DNA of 40,137 bases, taken from positions 1 to 40,137 of the forward strand of contig JAFGTJ010000318.1 in the NCBI GenBank assembly GCA_016934195.1. The letters run 5' to 3'. The notes under the pieces were generated by a model. It was not told where the DNA came from. It worked only from the letters and a program-made list of their open reading frames with translations, and ran no database searches. Below are positions 1 to 9,309 of this stretch, piece by piece (within the stretch, counting starts at the first letter, position 1; the number at the start of each line of letters is the position of its first letter). The position numbers and the translations under genes are program-made. The DNA is from Anaerolineae bacterium (lineage in GTDB: Bacteria > Chloroflexota > Anaerolineae > Aggregatilineales > Aggregatilineaceae).

Positions 1-179
1 CCAGCGGAAGTGGGGTCGGTCCCGGATTGGCTGGGGGCGGCAATCGAAGACGCCGGGGGAGATGTGCCGGAATTTGAAGACACGGACATGCCCGAACCGG
101 TGTTTGAGGACCTGTTCGGATCGGTGGATGACGCGCCGGATGCGCCAGCGGAAGTGGGGTCAGTCCCGGATTGGCTGGG
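1..179 (+). repeat. Direct repeat within CDS, 144 bp period (48 aa)
   Basis: ccagcggaagtggggtc[g/a]gtcccggattggctggg occurs at 1 and again at 145, encoding PAEVGSVPDWLGA twice. Confidence 0.85.
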
Positions 180-2742
180 AGCGGTAATGGAAGAACCGGA
201 AGAAGCTGCGCCTAGTGGTTTTACGGACCTCCTCGCGGCTTATGAAGCGCAGCACCCTGCCGCGAACCAGATTGATGATGTAGAGAGGGCGGGAGAAGGT
301 ATGCCGCCCGAATGGGAAACGGCATTGACCGGTGACGATGGGAAAGTTGTTTCTTCTGAGCCGGATGGATTTGAACGGGATGATGAAGCCGAGTTTTTTG
401 CTGCATTTGATGAGGTTGCTCCCGAATTTGACTTCGGCAGTGCGTTTGCTATGCCTGATGAGCCATCTTTCGACGAGGAGCCTGAGACAAGCTTCATGAC
501 ATCCGAATTGCCAGGAGACGACAGCGGCACGGTCACACCTGAAGAATTGGAAGCGCTGCGTCTGGCGACTATGCCACCGCCAGATACCGATTTTAGCGAA
601 TTTATGGAGCCTGAAGTTCCGGCTGATGTGGACTTTTTGGCTCCGGCAGTGGAATGGAGTGACCGGATTGCTCCGCCTCATGCTGAACAGACAGAGTTGG
701 ATGAAGCTTCTATCCAGACGGGGCAGTGGGTTGCTGAATCCGAATCTATGATAAGTGAAGCCTCGACAGAGATCGAGGAATGGGTCGCGGGATTTGAGGA
801 TGTGGTTTCACCCCCGATCTCAGCGATGCCAGATTCGGATGCCAGCGCAGAAGCGGAATGGGCTGGTATGAATGATGATACGGGCGAGGCGGCGGTGGAT
901 GATTGGCTTGATGATCTTTCGGTTCCAGATGAGGCCGAACTATTCGAGCCGGTTCCTGAAGTTGAGCAGGAGATTGCCCCGGTGCCGCCGGTTGAATCCG
1001 CATCCGTTGGTGAAGAACCGACTCAATTGTGGGTATCGGAGCAGGTGGAAGAGGACCCGGATTGGATGCCGTCTGGCGCACCAGATGATGATTGGTTAGG
1101 GTCATTTGCAAAGCCCCCAACCGGAGAATTATTTCCGGGTTATGAGGAGCCAGAAGAATCTGGCGTAGGGATGGAAGACGAGTGGGTTTCTCAGGAAGAT
1201 GACTTGACTGTTGGGTTTACCCCGACCGGTGAAGTGGATGATATGGCCCCGGCCCATTTAGACGATGTATTCGACAGTGTAGGTGGTGTGGAAGACGGCG
1301 AACTGGGAACAATACCTGATCTGGTAGAGACATTTGGCTCAGAGGAAATTGAATTTGCAGAATCCGGTGTCTCGCAGGCGGATATATTTCCCGATGACGA
1401 AGCTCCTGCTTGGATGGCGGATATTGCCCCGATTGAGATGTCTACCAGGAGTGTGTTAGACTCCGCTTACGATCCATTTGAGGGTGGGAGCGCTGATCAG
1501 GTGCCGGAATACCGGTCCGCCTCGGAAACTGGTATTTTGCAGCCTGATGAGAGTCCAGATTGGATGATGGCTTTTTCGGATGACGATCTGCCGGTGGATG
1601 GAGACCTGGAAAGCGCGGCATTCGGGGACGAGGCGGTTTCATTAGACGATTTGGACCTGGGATTTGATTTTGGCGCTGCGCCTGATGTGGTGTCACGGGA
1701 TAAACCTATTACGGATAGTCTGGCAGATATGACGTTTGATGAGCCGGATGATGTAGAGAGCGATTCTGCCGAATTGGATGAGCAAGCATTGGCGGCTGAG
1801 GGCGACGGTGAAATGCCTGATTGGTTGATGGCTATCACGAGTTCCGAATCCGACCAGTTGGAAGATACGGTTTGGGATGAACCCGATACCTATAGTTCTG
1901 CCGAGGACACCGGGGTCCTTCAACCGAGCAGCCAACCGGATTGGTTGGTGGATATGGCCGAATCGCCAGATGAAGAAGCGCCGCTTACAGGTGAATCGGG
2001 CGAGGTCGATGTGTTGCTGAACAACCTGTTTGACGACATGGATATCGACGAAGCACAGGGAACTCCGGGTTTAGGCAAGCGCATGGCAGATGCGGGTGAT
2101 GTGGTTGATGCGGACGAGGATTTCTTCGCCGCGCTGGGAGCAGCGGCGGGAGATGCCGGAACCGATCTGGACCTAGACGAGATGATGGCCGGAGTGGGTG
2201 ATGTCGGTGGAGACGCGGTAGAAATATCCGATGCGGACGATGATTTCTTCGCCGCGCTAGGAGCAGCGGCGGGAGATGCTGAGGCCGATCTGGACCTGAG
2301 CGAGATCATGGCCGGTGCGAGAGATGTAGCGGACGTGGCGGCAGTGCCGGATGCGGACGAGGATTTCTTCGCGGCGTTGGAAGCGGCAGATGAGGATGTA
2401 GAGATCGGGTTGGACCTGGGTGAGATCATAGCTGACGCGGCGGAAGCGGACGCCGAGTTCTTTGCCGCTCTCGATGCGGCTGAAGCTCAACCAGGGGTTG
2501 CGCAACCTGCCGATTTGCCCCATACTAAAGTGGTTGAGTTGGATGCGGACGATGACTTCGACGACGATCTGGGTGACGATGACTTCGGTCCAGGTAATTT
2601 TGCGTTTGATGGAAAGCAGCCTGCCTGGTTGCGTAAGCCCAAAGAGAGCGATAACGCGCCACTGATGGCAGATCAAGGACCAGCACCCGAATCACCGGAA
2701 TGGTTGCGCGATGCGTTTGAGAATGATGAGTCTGATAGTTAA
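1..2742 (+). CDS. Very acidic, probably disordered protein with repeated P-[DEA]-W-[LM] motifs (5'-truncated)
   Basis: Reading frame is open from base 1 (PAEVGSVPDWLG...), so the GTG at 10 is probably internal. Asp/Glu-rich, few Lys, no Cys seen. Motifs PDWLGAA, PDWLGAV, PDWMPSG, PAWMADI, PDWMMAF, PDWLMAI, PDWLVDM, PAWLRKP, PEWLRDAF. Confidence 0.85.
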   Translation, partial: PAEVGSVPDWLGAAIEDAGGDVPEFEDTDMPEPVFEDLFGSVDDAPDAPAEVGSVPDWLGAVMEEPEEAAPSGFTDLLAAYEAQHPAANQIDDVERAGEGMPPEWETALTGDDGKVVSSEPDGFERDDEAEFFAAFDEVAPEFDFGSAFAMPDEPSFDEEPETSFMTSELPGDDSGTVTPEELEALRLATMPPPDTDFSEFMEPEVPADVDFLAPAVEWSDRIAPPHAEQTELDEASIQTGQWVAESESMISEASTEIEEWVAGFEDVVSPPISAMPDSDASAEAEWAGMNDDTGEAAVDDWLDDLSVPDEAELFEPVPEVEQEIAPVPPVESASVGEEPTQLWVSEQVEEDPDWMPSGAPDDDWLGSFAKPPTGELFPGYEEPEESGVGMEDEWVSQEDDLTVGFTPTGEVDDMAPAHLDDVFDSVGGVEDGELGTIPDLVETFGSEEIEFAESGVSQADIFPDDEAPAWMADIAPIEMSTRSVLDSAYDPFEGGSADQVPEYRSASETGILQPDESPDWMMAFSDDDLPVDGDLESAAFGDEAVSLDDLDLGFDFGAAPDVVSRDKPITDSLADMTFDEPDDVESDSAELDEQALAAEGDGEMPDWLMAITSSESDQLEDTVWDEPDTYSSAEDTGVLQPSSQPDWLVDMAESPDEEAPLTGESGEVDVLLNNLFDDMDIDEAQGTPGLGKRMADAGDVVDADEDFFAALGAAAGDAGTDLDLDEMMAGVGDVGGDAVEISDADDDFFAALGAAAGDAEADLDLSEIMAGARDVADVAAVPDADEDFFAALEAADEDVEIGLDLGEIIADAAEADAEFFAALDAAEAQPGVAQPADLPHTKVVELDADDDFDDDLGDDDFGPGNFAFDGKQPAWLRKPKESDNAPLMADQGPAPESPEWLRDAFENDESDS
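2107..2490 (+). repeat. Tandem coding repeat, about 3.5 copies of a DADEDFFAALGAAAGDA...LDLxEIMAG unit
   Basis: Unit starts near 2107, 2230, 2350 and 2443 (periods 123, 120 and 93 bp, all multiples of 3). Nucleotide identity is high between the first two units. Confidence 0.85.
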
Positions 2743-2768
2743 TCATGACGCCCTGAGGAGGATATGGC

Positions 2769-5129
2769 ATGGTACCGCCCCCCGATAGTACGGGCGATGC
2801 ATTCCCCGATTTCGATAGCATGACTCCCGAAGAGCAAATGTCCTGGCTGGAAAGCTTGGCGAAGCGACAGGGTGTCACCGATGAAGAGTTAACCACTGCT
2901 GCCGATCAGGATATCCCGATACCGGAAAATGCGGTGATTGATGAGCCAGGCTACGTGCCGTTTTCGATAACGGGTGCGCCCAAACAAGATAAACTACGCG
3001 CTAAACCCGAACCGCCGCCGGTTGAAATGCCAGAGATGGTAGAACCGTTGGCGGCGGAGGAGCCTGAGTTGTTGGCGGATATTAGTGGTGGTGACGACCC
3101 GATGCAGTGGCTTGGATCGTTGGCGATTCAGTCGGAGGAGCCGGTTGCCGAGCCGGAGATGGTGCTTGAGTCTGCTCCCGAACCTGTTGATATTCCAGAA
3201 GTGGACCCGGATGACCCTCTGGGTGGACTTGATCCGATGCGCTGGTTAGAGAGTCTGGCTGCCCGGCAAGGGGCCAGCGTTGATCAGTTTACCACAGAAG
3301 CCGATCTGGATATCGAGGAATTACCCGAAGATACGGTGATTGATGAGCCGGGGTATGTTCCTTACGATATCATGGGGGGAACTTCCAAACCGGCGACTCG
3401 TCGGCCCGAACCCGAACCGGAACCAGTCGAAATCGAGTCTTTCGCTGAGGAGACTATTCTTGATCTGCCACCGCTCCCCGAATTGGAAATTGACCTGCCG
3501 CCGATGGTTGAATCGGAATTTGATCTGCTGGCGGATGCCGGACCAGGGTTTGATGTGTCCCCGGCTGCCCAGCCGGAATTAGAATTTGCGGGTGAGGGAC
3601 TATCCTGGTTGGAGGATTTGGCGGGCGAACCGGACGAGGATGTGTCCGATCTCCTGGCATTGGGTGATGATCTGCTGAGCGATCTGGAAACCTTTGTCGA
3701 TGAGGAAGTGCAAGCTGAATTGCCCCCGGTCGCGGCGGCTGACGCCGATTCGCTGAGTGACATGACGGATGAGGAAATCGCGTATGCCCAGGCGCGCGGC
3801 GAACTGACTCCTGCCCAGGAATTGGAATGGCTCACGCGCCAGGCATCGAAGCTGGCTGAAGTGCGCGAAGAAGCGCCGGTTGTTCCTGTTGCTCCGGTGG
3901 AACTGGAGATAGAGGAAGACCTCCTGTCAGTAGTGCCGGGAGAGCTTCCTGATTGGCTTCGGCAGATGCGTGAAGAGTCCGATGGGACTGGGGCGGTTTC
4001 TGAGAAGCCGCCCGCCTTTGAAGAAATAGCTTTGCCAGTTGGCGAGGATGATATCGCTGGATGGTTGGATGATAGCGCTGCCGAAGCGGAGTTTAACCTA
4101 TCCGAGCTAGAGCTTGACGCGGAAGCCGACGTCGAATCGCTGTGGGCCGAAACCCCGGAAACGATTGGGGAACTGGATGAGGAAGAAGCGCCCGCATCGG
4201 AACTTGAGGCGTTTTTGCAAGGCGATTCGGTGCCGGAAGAACCGGATCAACTGGCGGAAGCGCTCGATGCGGAGTATGAACGGCGCTTGATGGGCGATGA
4301 TGCCGAGCCGGGATGGTATACCGAAGCGGTAGAAAGAGCCGCCGAGGAATACGATTACGAGGCTGATGCGCCTGTTTCCGCGCGGGTAGTGATCAAGGAA
4401 CCGGAAGAAGCAGATGAGCCAACCGAAGAAATTTTGGCGGCGGCAGCTCCGATGGATATGCCCGACTGGTTGAGGGGCGTTGAAGAAACGGTCGGTGTGC
4501 CGGTCGAGGAAGAAATTCCTGACTGGCTGCGGGAAATGGATCAAGAACTGGCGTCTGCTGACGGGGTTCCCGCCTGGTTGACGGAAGGACTTGAGGCCGA
4601 ACTGCCAACGGATGCCGGGTTGGAATGGCTGGACGTGGAGTCTGAAGCGGGAACAATAGAGGAATTGTTCGCGTCTGAGCAGGCTCCTGAACCGGAACCC
4701 GCGCCGCCAGTGAAAGCCGCTGTTGAGCCTGCGCCTCCGCCGCGACCAACCGCACCGCCACCGCTGCCGCCGGTGTCCGTATCCGAACCGGAAATTGTGC
4801 TGCCAGAAGTCACGGCATCTATTCCCGAAGGCGAATTGTTTGAACAATACCGCCACCGGTTGGAAGCCGATCCCAACGATTACGCGAGTCGGCTTGCGCT
4901 GGCGCGCGCGCTGCGGACGAACCGGCGTTTGGAGCCGAGCCTGGATCACTACGAAATGCTGATCGGCAGTGCGCAGTTGTTACAGGACGTGTCGGCGGAC
5001 CTGGTAAGCCTGGTGGAGCAGCAGCCTGATATGCCGCGCGTCCGCCGTTTGTTGGGGGATGCCTTTATGCGGCGCGGGATGCTGTCACAGGCGCTAGAGG
5101 CGTATCGCGGTGCGTTGGAACAACTCTAG
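2769..5129 (+). CDS. Acidic W-motif protein with C-terminal TPR-like region
   Basis: 786 aa ORF; SD-like gaggagg at 2755-2761 upstream of ATG. PDWLRQM, PDWLRGV, PDWLREM, PAWLTEG motifs; C-terminal LEADPNDYASRLALARALRTNRRLEPSLDHYEML...RRLLGDAFMRRGMLSQALEAYRGALEQL is TPR-like. Confidence 0.85.
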   Translation: MVPPPDSTGDAFPDFDSMTPEEQMSWLESLAKRQGVTDEELTTAADQDIPIPENAVIDEPGYVPFSITGAPKQDKLRAKPEPPPVEMPEMVEPLAAEEPELLADISGGDDPMQWLGSLAIQSEEPVAEPEMVLESAPEPVDIPEVDPDDPLGGLDPMRWLESLAARQGASVDQFTTEADLDIEELPEDTVIDEPGYVPYDIMGGTSKPATRRPEPEPEPVEIESFAEETILDLPPLPELEIDLPPMVESEFDLLADAGPGFDVSPAAQPELEFAGEGLSWLEDLAGEPDEDVSDLLALGDDLLSDLETFVDEEVQAELPPVAAADADSLSDMTDEEIAYAQARGELTPAQELEWLTRQASKLAEVREEAPVVPVAPVELEIEEDLLSVVPGELPDWLRQMREESDGTGAVSEKPPAFEEIALPVGEDDIAGWLDDSAAEAEFNLSELELDAEADVESLWAETPETIGELDEEEAPASELEAFLQGDSVPEEPDQLAEALDAEYERRLMGDDAEPGWYTEAVERAAEEYDYEADAPVSARVVIKEPEEADEPTEEILAAAAPMDMPDWLRGVEETVGVPVEEEIPDWLREMDQELASADGVPAWLTEGLEAELPTDAGLEWLDVESEAGTIEELFASEQAPEPEPAPPVKAAVEPAPPPRPTAPPPLPPVSVSEPEIVLPEVTASIPEGELFEQYRHRLEADPNDYASRLALARALRTNRRLEPSLDHYEMLIGSAQLLQDVSADLVSLVEQQPDMPRVRRLLGDAFMRRGMLSQALEAYRGALEQL
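2838..3371 (+). repeat. Duplicated ~45 aa module WLESLAxRQG...VIDEPGYVP
   Basis: MSWLESLAKRQGVTDEELTTAADQDIPIPENAVIDEPGYVPFSI (2838-2970) and MRWLESLAARQGASVDQFTTEADLDIEELPEDTVIDEPGYVPYDI (3237-3371); a partial copy, MQWLGSLA, lies between. Confidence 0.8.
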
Positions 5130-5164
5130 GCGTGTTCAAGACGGCATAAAGTGAGATACAATGT

Positions 5165-5190
5165 GGGCCGGGTCAAGCAATCCCGGCCCG
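5165..5190 (+). terminator. GC-rich hairpin in the leader between the TPR-acidic gene and ndk (terminator or attenuator-like)
   Basis: gggccggg-tcaagcaat-cccggccc, 8 bp perfect stem, followed by gtttgttg (weak T tract). Confidence 0.45.
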
Positions 5191-5226
5191 TTTGTTGTGA
5201 CTGTCTGTTTAACATCAGGAGGACTT

Positions 5227-5676
5227 GTGGAACGTACACTCATTATCATCAAGCCCGATGCCGTCCAGCGCGGTCTGATCGGTGAGATCATTCGCCGGTT
5301 TGAGAATCGCGGTCTTCGGATGGCGGGTATGAAATTGATCCAGGTCAGTAAAGAATTGGCCGCGCAGCACTACGGCGAGCATAAGGGTAAGCCATTCTAC
5401 GAATCGTTGATTGCTTACATCACGTCTGCGCCGGTTGTGGTGATGGTGTTAGAAGGGAACAACGCGGTAGCGATTGCGCGGAACACCATTGGCAGCACCA
5501 GGCCGGTTGACGCGGCTGCCGGGACCATTCGCGGCGACCTGGGGATGGAAGTGGGACGCAATCTGGTACACGGCTCGGACAGCCCGCCAAGCGCTGACCG
5601 CGAACTGGCGCTTTTCTTCGCGCCGGGTGAATTGATCGACTGGACGCGGGATACCGACCGGTGGATTTTTGAGTAG
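5227..5676 (+). CDS. ndk: Nucleoside diphosphate kinase
   Basis: VERTLIIIKPDAVQRGLIGEII...NLVHGSDSPPSADRELALFF, with active-site HGSDS. GTG start after aggagg; the ORF track start at 5161 is upstream of this. Confidence 0.97.
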   Translation: MERTLIIIKPDAVQRGLIGEIIRRFENRGLRMAGMKLIQVSKELAAQHYGEHKGKPFYESLIAYITSAPVVVMVLEGNNAVAIARNTIGSTRPVDAAAGTIRGDLGMEVGRNLVHGSDSPPSADRELALFFAPGELIDWTRDTDRWIFE

Positions 5677-5770
5677 GGGGGAATTATTGCCCCGAATCAG
5701 GTACGCGAGGCATCTTGGGTTTACTCTAAGACGTCTCGTGTGCTTTTTGATCCACTGTATCTGAGACTCA

Positions 5771-6199
5771 TCATTGGATGCGAACCATGACCGGGGCTTC
5801 GCGCCACAATCCTTCGAAATCGTAATAGGATCGGCGTTCGGGCAGGAACGCATGAACCACCACGTCCCCAAAATCAAGGAGCACCCACCCGCCGGAAGCC
5901 TGGCCGTCCATGCGCCAGGGCCGAATGTTATGCTGCTGTTTTGTTTCCAGTGCGATGTGTTCTACGATGGCCTTAAGCTGCCGCTCACTGGTGCCGCTGA
6001 CGATGACGAAAAAGTCCGTTACAGGTGATACCTGCCGCATGTCCATTAAGATCACGTTTTCGCCCTTTTTGTCAGATGCCAGATCGACAATAATGCGGGC
6101 CAATTCTATAGGTTCCAGCGGTCTAACCTCCTGCACTGAATAACGGTAAGATTCATTGTAGCACAACTTGGTATCCGTGCCAGGGTGCGTAATGTCCAT
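5771..6199 (-). CDS. rsfS: Ribosome silencing factor RsfS
   Basis: DMRQVSPVTDFFVIVSGTSERQLKAIVEHI...GWVLLDFGDVVVHAFLPERRSYYDFEGLW is typical of RsfS/Iojap. The start may be internal. Confidence 0.93.
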   Translation of the reverse strand: MDITHPGTDTKLCYNESYRYSVQEVRPLEPIELARIIVDLASDKKGENVILMDMRQVSPVTDFFVIVSGTSERQLKAIVEHIALETKQQHNIRPWRMDGQASGGWVLLDFGDVVVHAFLPERRSYYDFEGLWREAPVMVRIQ

Positions 6200-6208
6200 G
6201 TCCCCTGA

Positions 6209-6808
6209 TTATGATCCGTCGGGTTGTTTCAGTGGCGCATAAAATAGCTGCGTGTAGATCGCGCCGATGGGTTTGAGTTCGCTGCGCATCAGGCTGATTC
6301 CGCTCACCGTCCAGCGTTCCGAGCCGGGTGGGGCGGTAGTGTTGATGAGTTCACCAAGCTTCGTAACATGCTCCCGCCGGGCTTCGCGCTGCACCCGTCC
6401 CAGGGTCAGGTGTGGATTGAATGGGCGCGTTTCGGTTGGAAATCCCAGCGGTGTAATGTATTGTTCCACCGATTGTTGCAGTGCGTTGAGTGCCGTCTGG
6501 CTGCCCTCGATCCCGATCCAGACGACGCGCGGGCGGTGTATGGTGGGAAAGCAGCCCGGTTTGCCGGTCCTGAGGGGAAATGGTGCGTGTTCTGCCACTG
6601 CTTTGGTGAGCGCGTCCTGGATCGAGTCGCGTTTGACAACGGCCACATCGCCCAAAAACTTCAGTGTGAGATGGATGCCTTCAGGCCGGACCCATCGCAC
6701 AGTGCTGGGCGGTATTTGTTGCTTGAGTTTTGCCTGCGTATCAGACAATATCGCTGATACCGGCGGTGGAAGTTCCAGCGCGATAAACAACCGCCATGTT
6801 TCGGCCAT
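6209..6808 (-). CDS. thpR: RNA 2',3'-cyclic phosphodiesterase
   Basis: Two HxTx motifs (HLTLKFLG and HLTLGRV); N-terminal WRLFIALELPPPV. Confidence 0.93.
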   Translation of the reverse strand: MAETWRLFIALELPPPVSAILSDTQAKLKQQIPPSTVRWVRPEGIHLTLKFLGDVAVVKRDSIQDALTKAVAEHAPFPLRTGKPGCFPTIHRPRVVWIGIEGSQTALNALQQSVEQYITPLGFPTETRPFNPHLTLGRVQREARREHVTKLGELINTTAPPGSERWTVSGISLMRSELKPIGAIYTQLFYAPLKQPDGS

Positions 6809-6942
6809 CTCTGGCAGCTCCTTTGTCTCGGAATATCTATCTTCGAGTATAACTCATGCTCGAATTGTTGGGGATGGCGATGTTGTTGTACAATGAGCGC
6901 ATCGCTTGATTGCACCTATCTGCAACCGGGGGGTTGAACTCG

Positions 6943-9291
6943 ATGGCTCAGGAACAGGCCCGACAATTGCTTCAGCAGGGAATCGCGGCAGCGCAAGCCG
7001 GTCAGAACGAGGCGGCTCGTCAGGTGCTGCAACAAGTCGTCCGGCTTGATCCCCAGAATGAAATGGCGTGGCTGTGGTTAAGCAGCGTGGCACGAGATAA
7101 CAAAGAGCGCCTTTTTTGTTTAAAACAACTTCTTGCCGTTAATCCACAGAATGAGCACGCGATTAAGGGGTTGCAGCGCCTGGGTGTAGAGCCAGAAGCG
7201 CGTGTATCGAACGCGCCCAGTTCCCCAATCCCCACCGTGAATGAAGAGAAAATGGCGCGTTTGCAGCAGGCCACCGATGAGTTTCTACGGCGTTTTAACC
7301 CGGAACCGGTTGATCACCTGCGCATCGAGTGGACGCGCAAGCAGCGGCGGCGCTACGGAGAATCGGGAGCCAGGCGGTTGCAGCGCATTTTGTATGCGGC
7401 GGCGGCTGTGTTGGTTATGGCGGTAGTGGGTGTACTGGTCCTGGTAGCCGCCAATGTTGATATTTTGGGAAGTGACGGGCAGGGATCGGCGGCGTTGGCG
7501 ACCTGGATTCCGACTGTGACGCCTACTCAAACCCTGATACCGACTCTGGGCGGTGCAACTCCCACGCCTTTCCCGGAGCAGATGGCCGTCCCCGTGACCG
7601 AAATGCCACCCGCTAACTGGTCACCAGGGGACCCGTATCGCCTCATTACGCCGACCGTGATTTATCCGCGTGTCGATTCAAGCCTGATTCGTATTTTTGA
7701 GAAGGGGATCAATTACCACGCCAACGGTGACTATGCCGAAGCTATCGAGATATTTGCCGCCGAACGCGAAAATTCCAAGCACTGCCGCCCGATTGTGTAT
7801 TATTACGAGGCGTTGAGTCTGGCAGAGCAGGGCAATTACGCCTTAGCAAAAGAGCGGCTCCAGGAAGCGCAAGATTTTCAGCCGGACCCAGGATTTGAGT
7901 CGTGCCAGGGATCGCCGTTGATCCCGGCGGCATTGGGATACGTGTGGTATCTGGAAGACTCCCGATCCCAGACGGCGCTTAATTACGCGAACCAGGCGCT
8001 AAGCATGGACCCTAAATTCGTGATTGCCAGCGTAATCAAAGCCGGGGTTCACCTGGCGAACGGGCAAATTCCAGAAGCGCGCAGCACCATTACCCAGGCG
8101 TTGTTGGAATGGCCCGCTGACACTAATCTGCTGGAAATGGCTGCAAAAATCGAGATTTCGGACGGGCAGTTCCAGGCGGCGCTGAATCACCTGGGTCGGG
8201 CGTTATACGTGGACCCGGCGTTGCATCCCGCATTGGTGCTTCAGGCCGAAACCTATCTCCGGCTGGGGGATGGCGCGCAGGCCGGAACCGAAGCTGAGGT
8301 TGAGTATTACGGATTGGCGGTGCTCAGCGCGCAAACGCTGCTGCTGTATTATCCGGGTGATTCGTTGGGGTATTTGCTGTTAGCTCAGGGCCGTGTGGGT
8401 GAGGGGAATTACGCGATGGCGGAAACGGCCCTCACCCGGATCATTGCGGTTGAGGACAGCTTGCCGTCTGAGGCGGTCCCGGTAGTGCGCGAGGCGTACC
8501 GCATGTTGGGCGAAGTGCAGTATGCTTATGGGCGCGACGAGGATTTGGAACAGGCGCAGCAGGCATTTCAGCATGTGTTGATCACGGATCGGGGGATTGA
8601 TCCGGTAGTGGCCGAGCGGCTGTATGATATTGCGCTCCGGTTGCGCGATTACCCAGAAGCCAGGAGTCAACTTGAAGCGCTGCTTTCCGTTGAACCGGGA
8701 AATCGTACCTGGCAGTTGCAGCGGACCAGGATGCAGGTCGAGATTTGTACGCTGTATTCGACTGGCGTGCCGTGTGATTATGATGGGATGCTGCGACTGT
8801 TAGGTGACGAATTTATCAACAGTCTGCCGGACGAGATGCAGCGCGCCGACGGGTATTCATACCGGGCGCAGGCGCGTTACCAGGATACCCGATCCAGGGG
8901 CGACAATCTCAGCGAGGCCGACCGTCATCTGGCGTATGGACTGGCGCTAAACGATGTCACGCAGGCGCTGGCGATGCGCGACTCAGCGGTTGACCATTAC
9001 TACCGGGGCTTGATTCTGGAAGCGTTGGCCGAACCGGTCAAGGCATTGGAGGAATACCAGTGGGTCCAGTATTGGGACGCACTGTATGCTTATCCGTTCA
9101 GTAATGCTGAATTCGACCGGCGGCTGGCTAATCTGGCTGAGCAGGTTGGCGAACTGGTAGTTGAACCAACTGGCGAGGCTTCGTCCACCGGCGCAACGGC
9201 AACGCCTGTTTCCAACCAACCCGTTCCCACTGCGACACCTGCGTTCACAGCCACGCCGGGATTGCCACCGGCTGCGCCGGAGCTGCCATAA
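6943..9291 (+). CDS. TPR-repeat membrane-anchored protein with Thr/Pro-rich linkers
   Basis: MAQEQARQLLQQGIAAAQAGQNEAARQVLQQVVRLDPQNEMAWLWLSSVA; one hydrophobic segment ILYAAAAVLVMAVVGVLVLVAA; multiple TPR-like units; TPT/ATPG-rich segments. Confidence 0.85.
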   Translation: MAQEQARQLLQQGIAAAQAGQNEAARQVLQQVVRLDPQNEMAWLWLSSVARDNKERLFCLKQLLAVNPQNEHAIKGLQRLGVEPEARVSNAPSSPIPTVNEEKMARLQQATDEFLRRFNPEPVDHLRIEWTRKQRRRYGESGARRLQRILYAAAAVLVMAVVGVLVLVAANVDILGSDGQGSAALATWIPTVTPTQTLIPTLGGATPTPFPEQMAVPVTEMPPANWSPGDPYRLITPTVIYPRVDSSLIRIFEKGINYHANGDYAEAIEIFAAERENSKHCRPIVYYYEALSLAEQGNYALAKERLQEAQDFQPDPGFESCQGSPLIPAALGYVWYLEDSRSQTALNYANQALSMDPKFVIASVIKAGVHLANGQIPEARSTITQALLEWPADTNLLEMAAKIEISDGQFQAALNHLGRALYVDPALHPALVLQAETYLRLGDGAQAGTEAEVEYYGLAVLSAQTLLLYYPGDSLGYLLLAQGRVGEGNYAMAETALTRIIAVEDSLPSEAVPVVREAYRMLGEVQYAYGRDEDLEQAQQAFQHVLITDRGIDPVVAERLYDIALRLRDYPEARSQLEALLSVEPGNRTWQLQRTRMQVEICTLYSTGVPCDYDGMLRLLGDEFINSLPDEMQRADGYSYRAQARYQDTRSRGDNLSEADRHLAYGLALNDVTQALAMRDSAVDHYYRGLILEALAEPVKALEEYQWVQYWDALYAYPFSNAEFDRRLANLAEQVGELVVEPTGEASSTGATATPVSNQPVPTATPAFTATPGLPPAAPELP

Positions 9292-9309
9292 GTAAGGTTG
9301 TTTGCAGAC

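Noticed and set aside
1920-2429. Ser/Ala-rich minus-strand ORF (SAAKKSSSAS repeats)
   Set aside because: Reverse complement of the acidic tandem repeat; its apparent repetitiveness is inherited from the plus-strand repeat.
4107-4949. 280 aa minus-strand ORF opposite the acidic TPR protein
   Set aside because: Arg/Phe/Gln-rich shadow ORF caused by codon bias in the acidic gene; no recognisable domain, and the plus-strand CDS is well supported.
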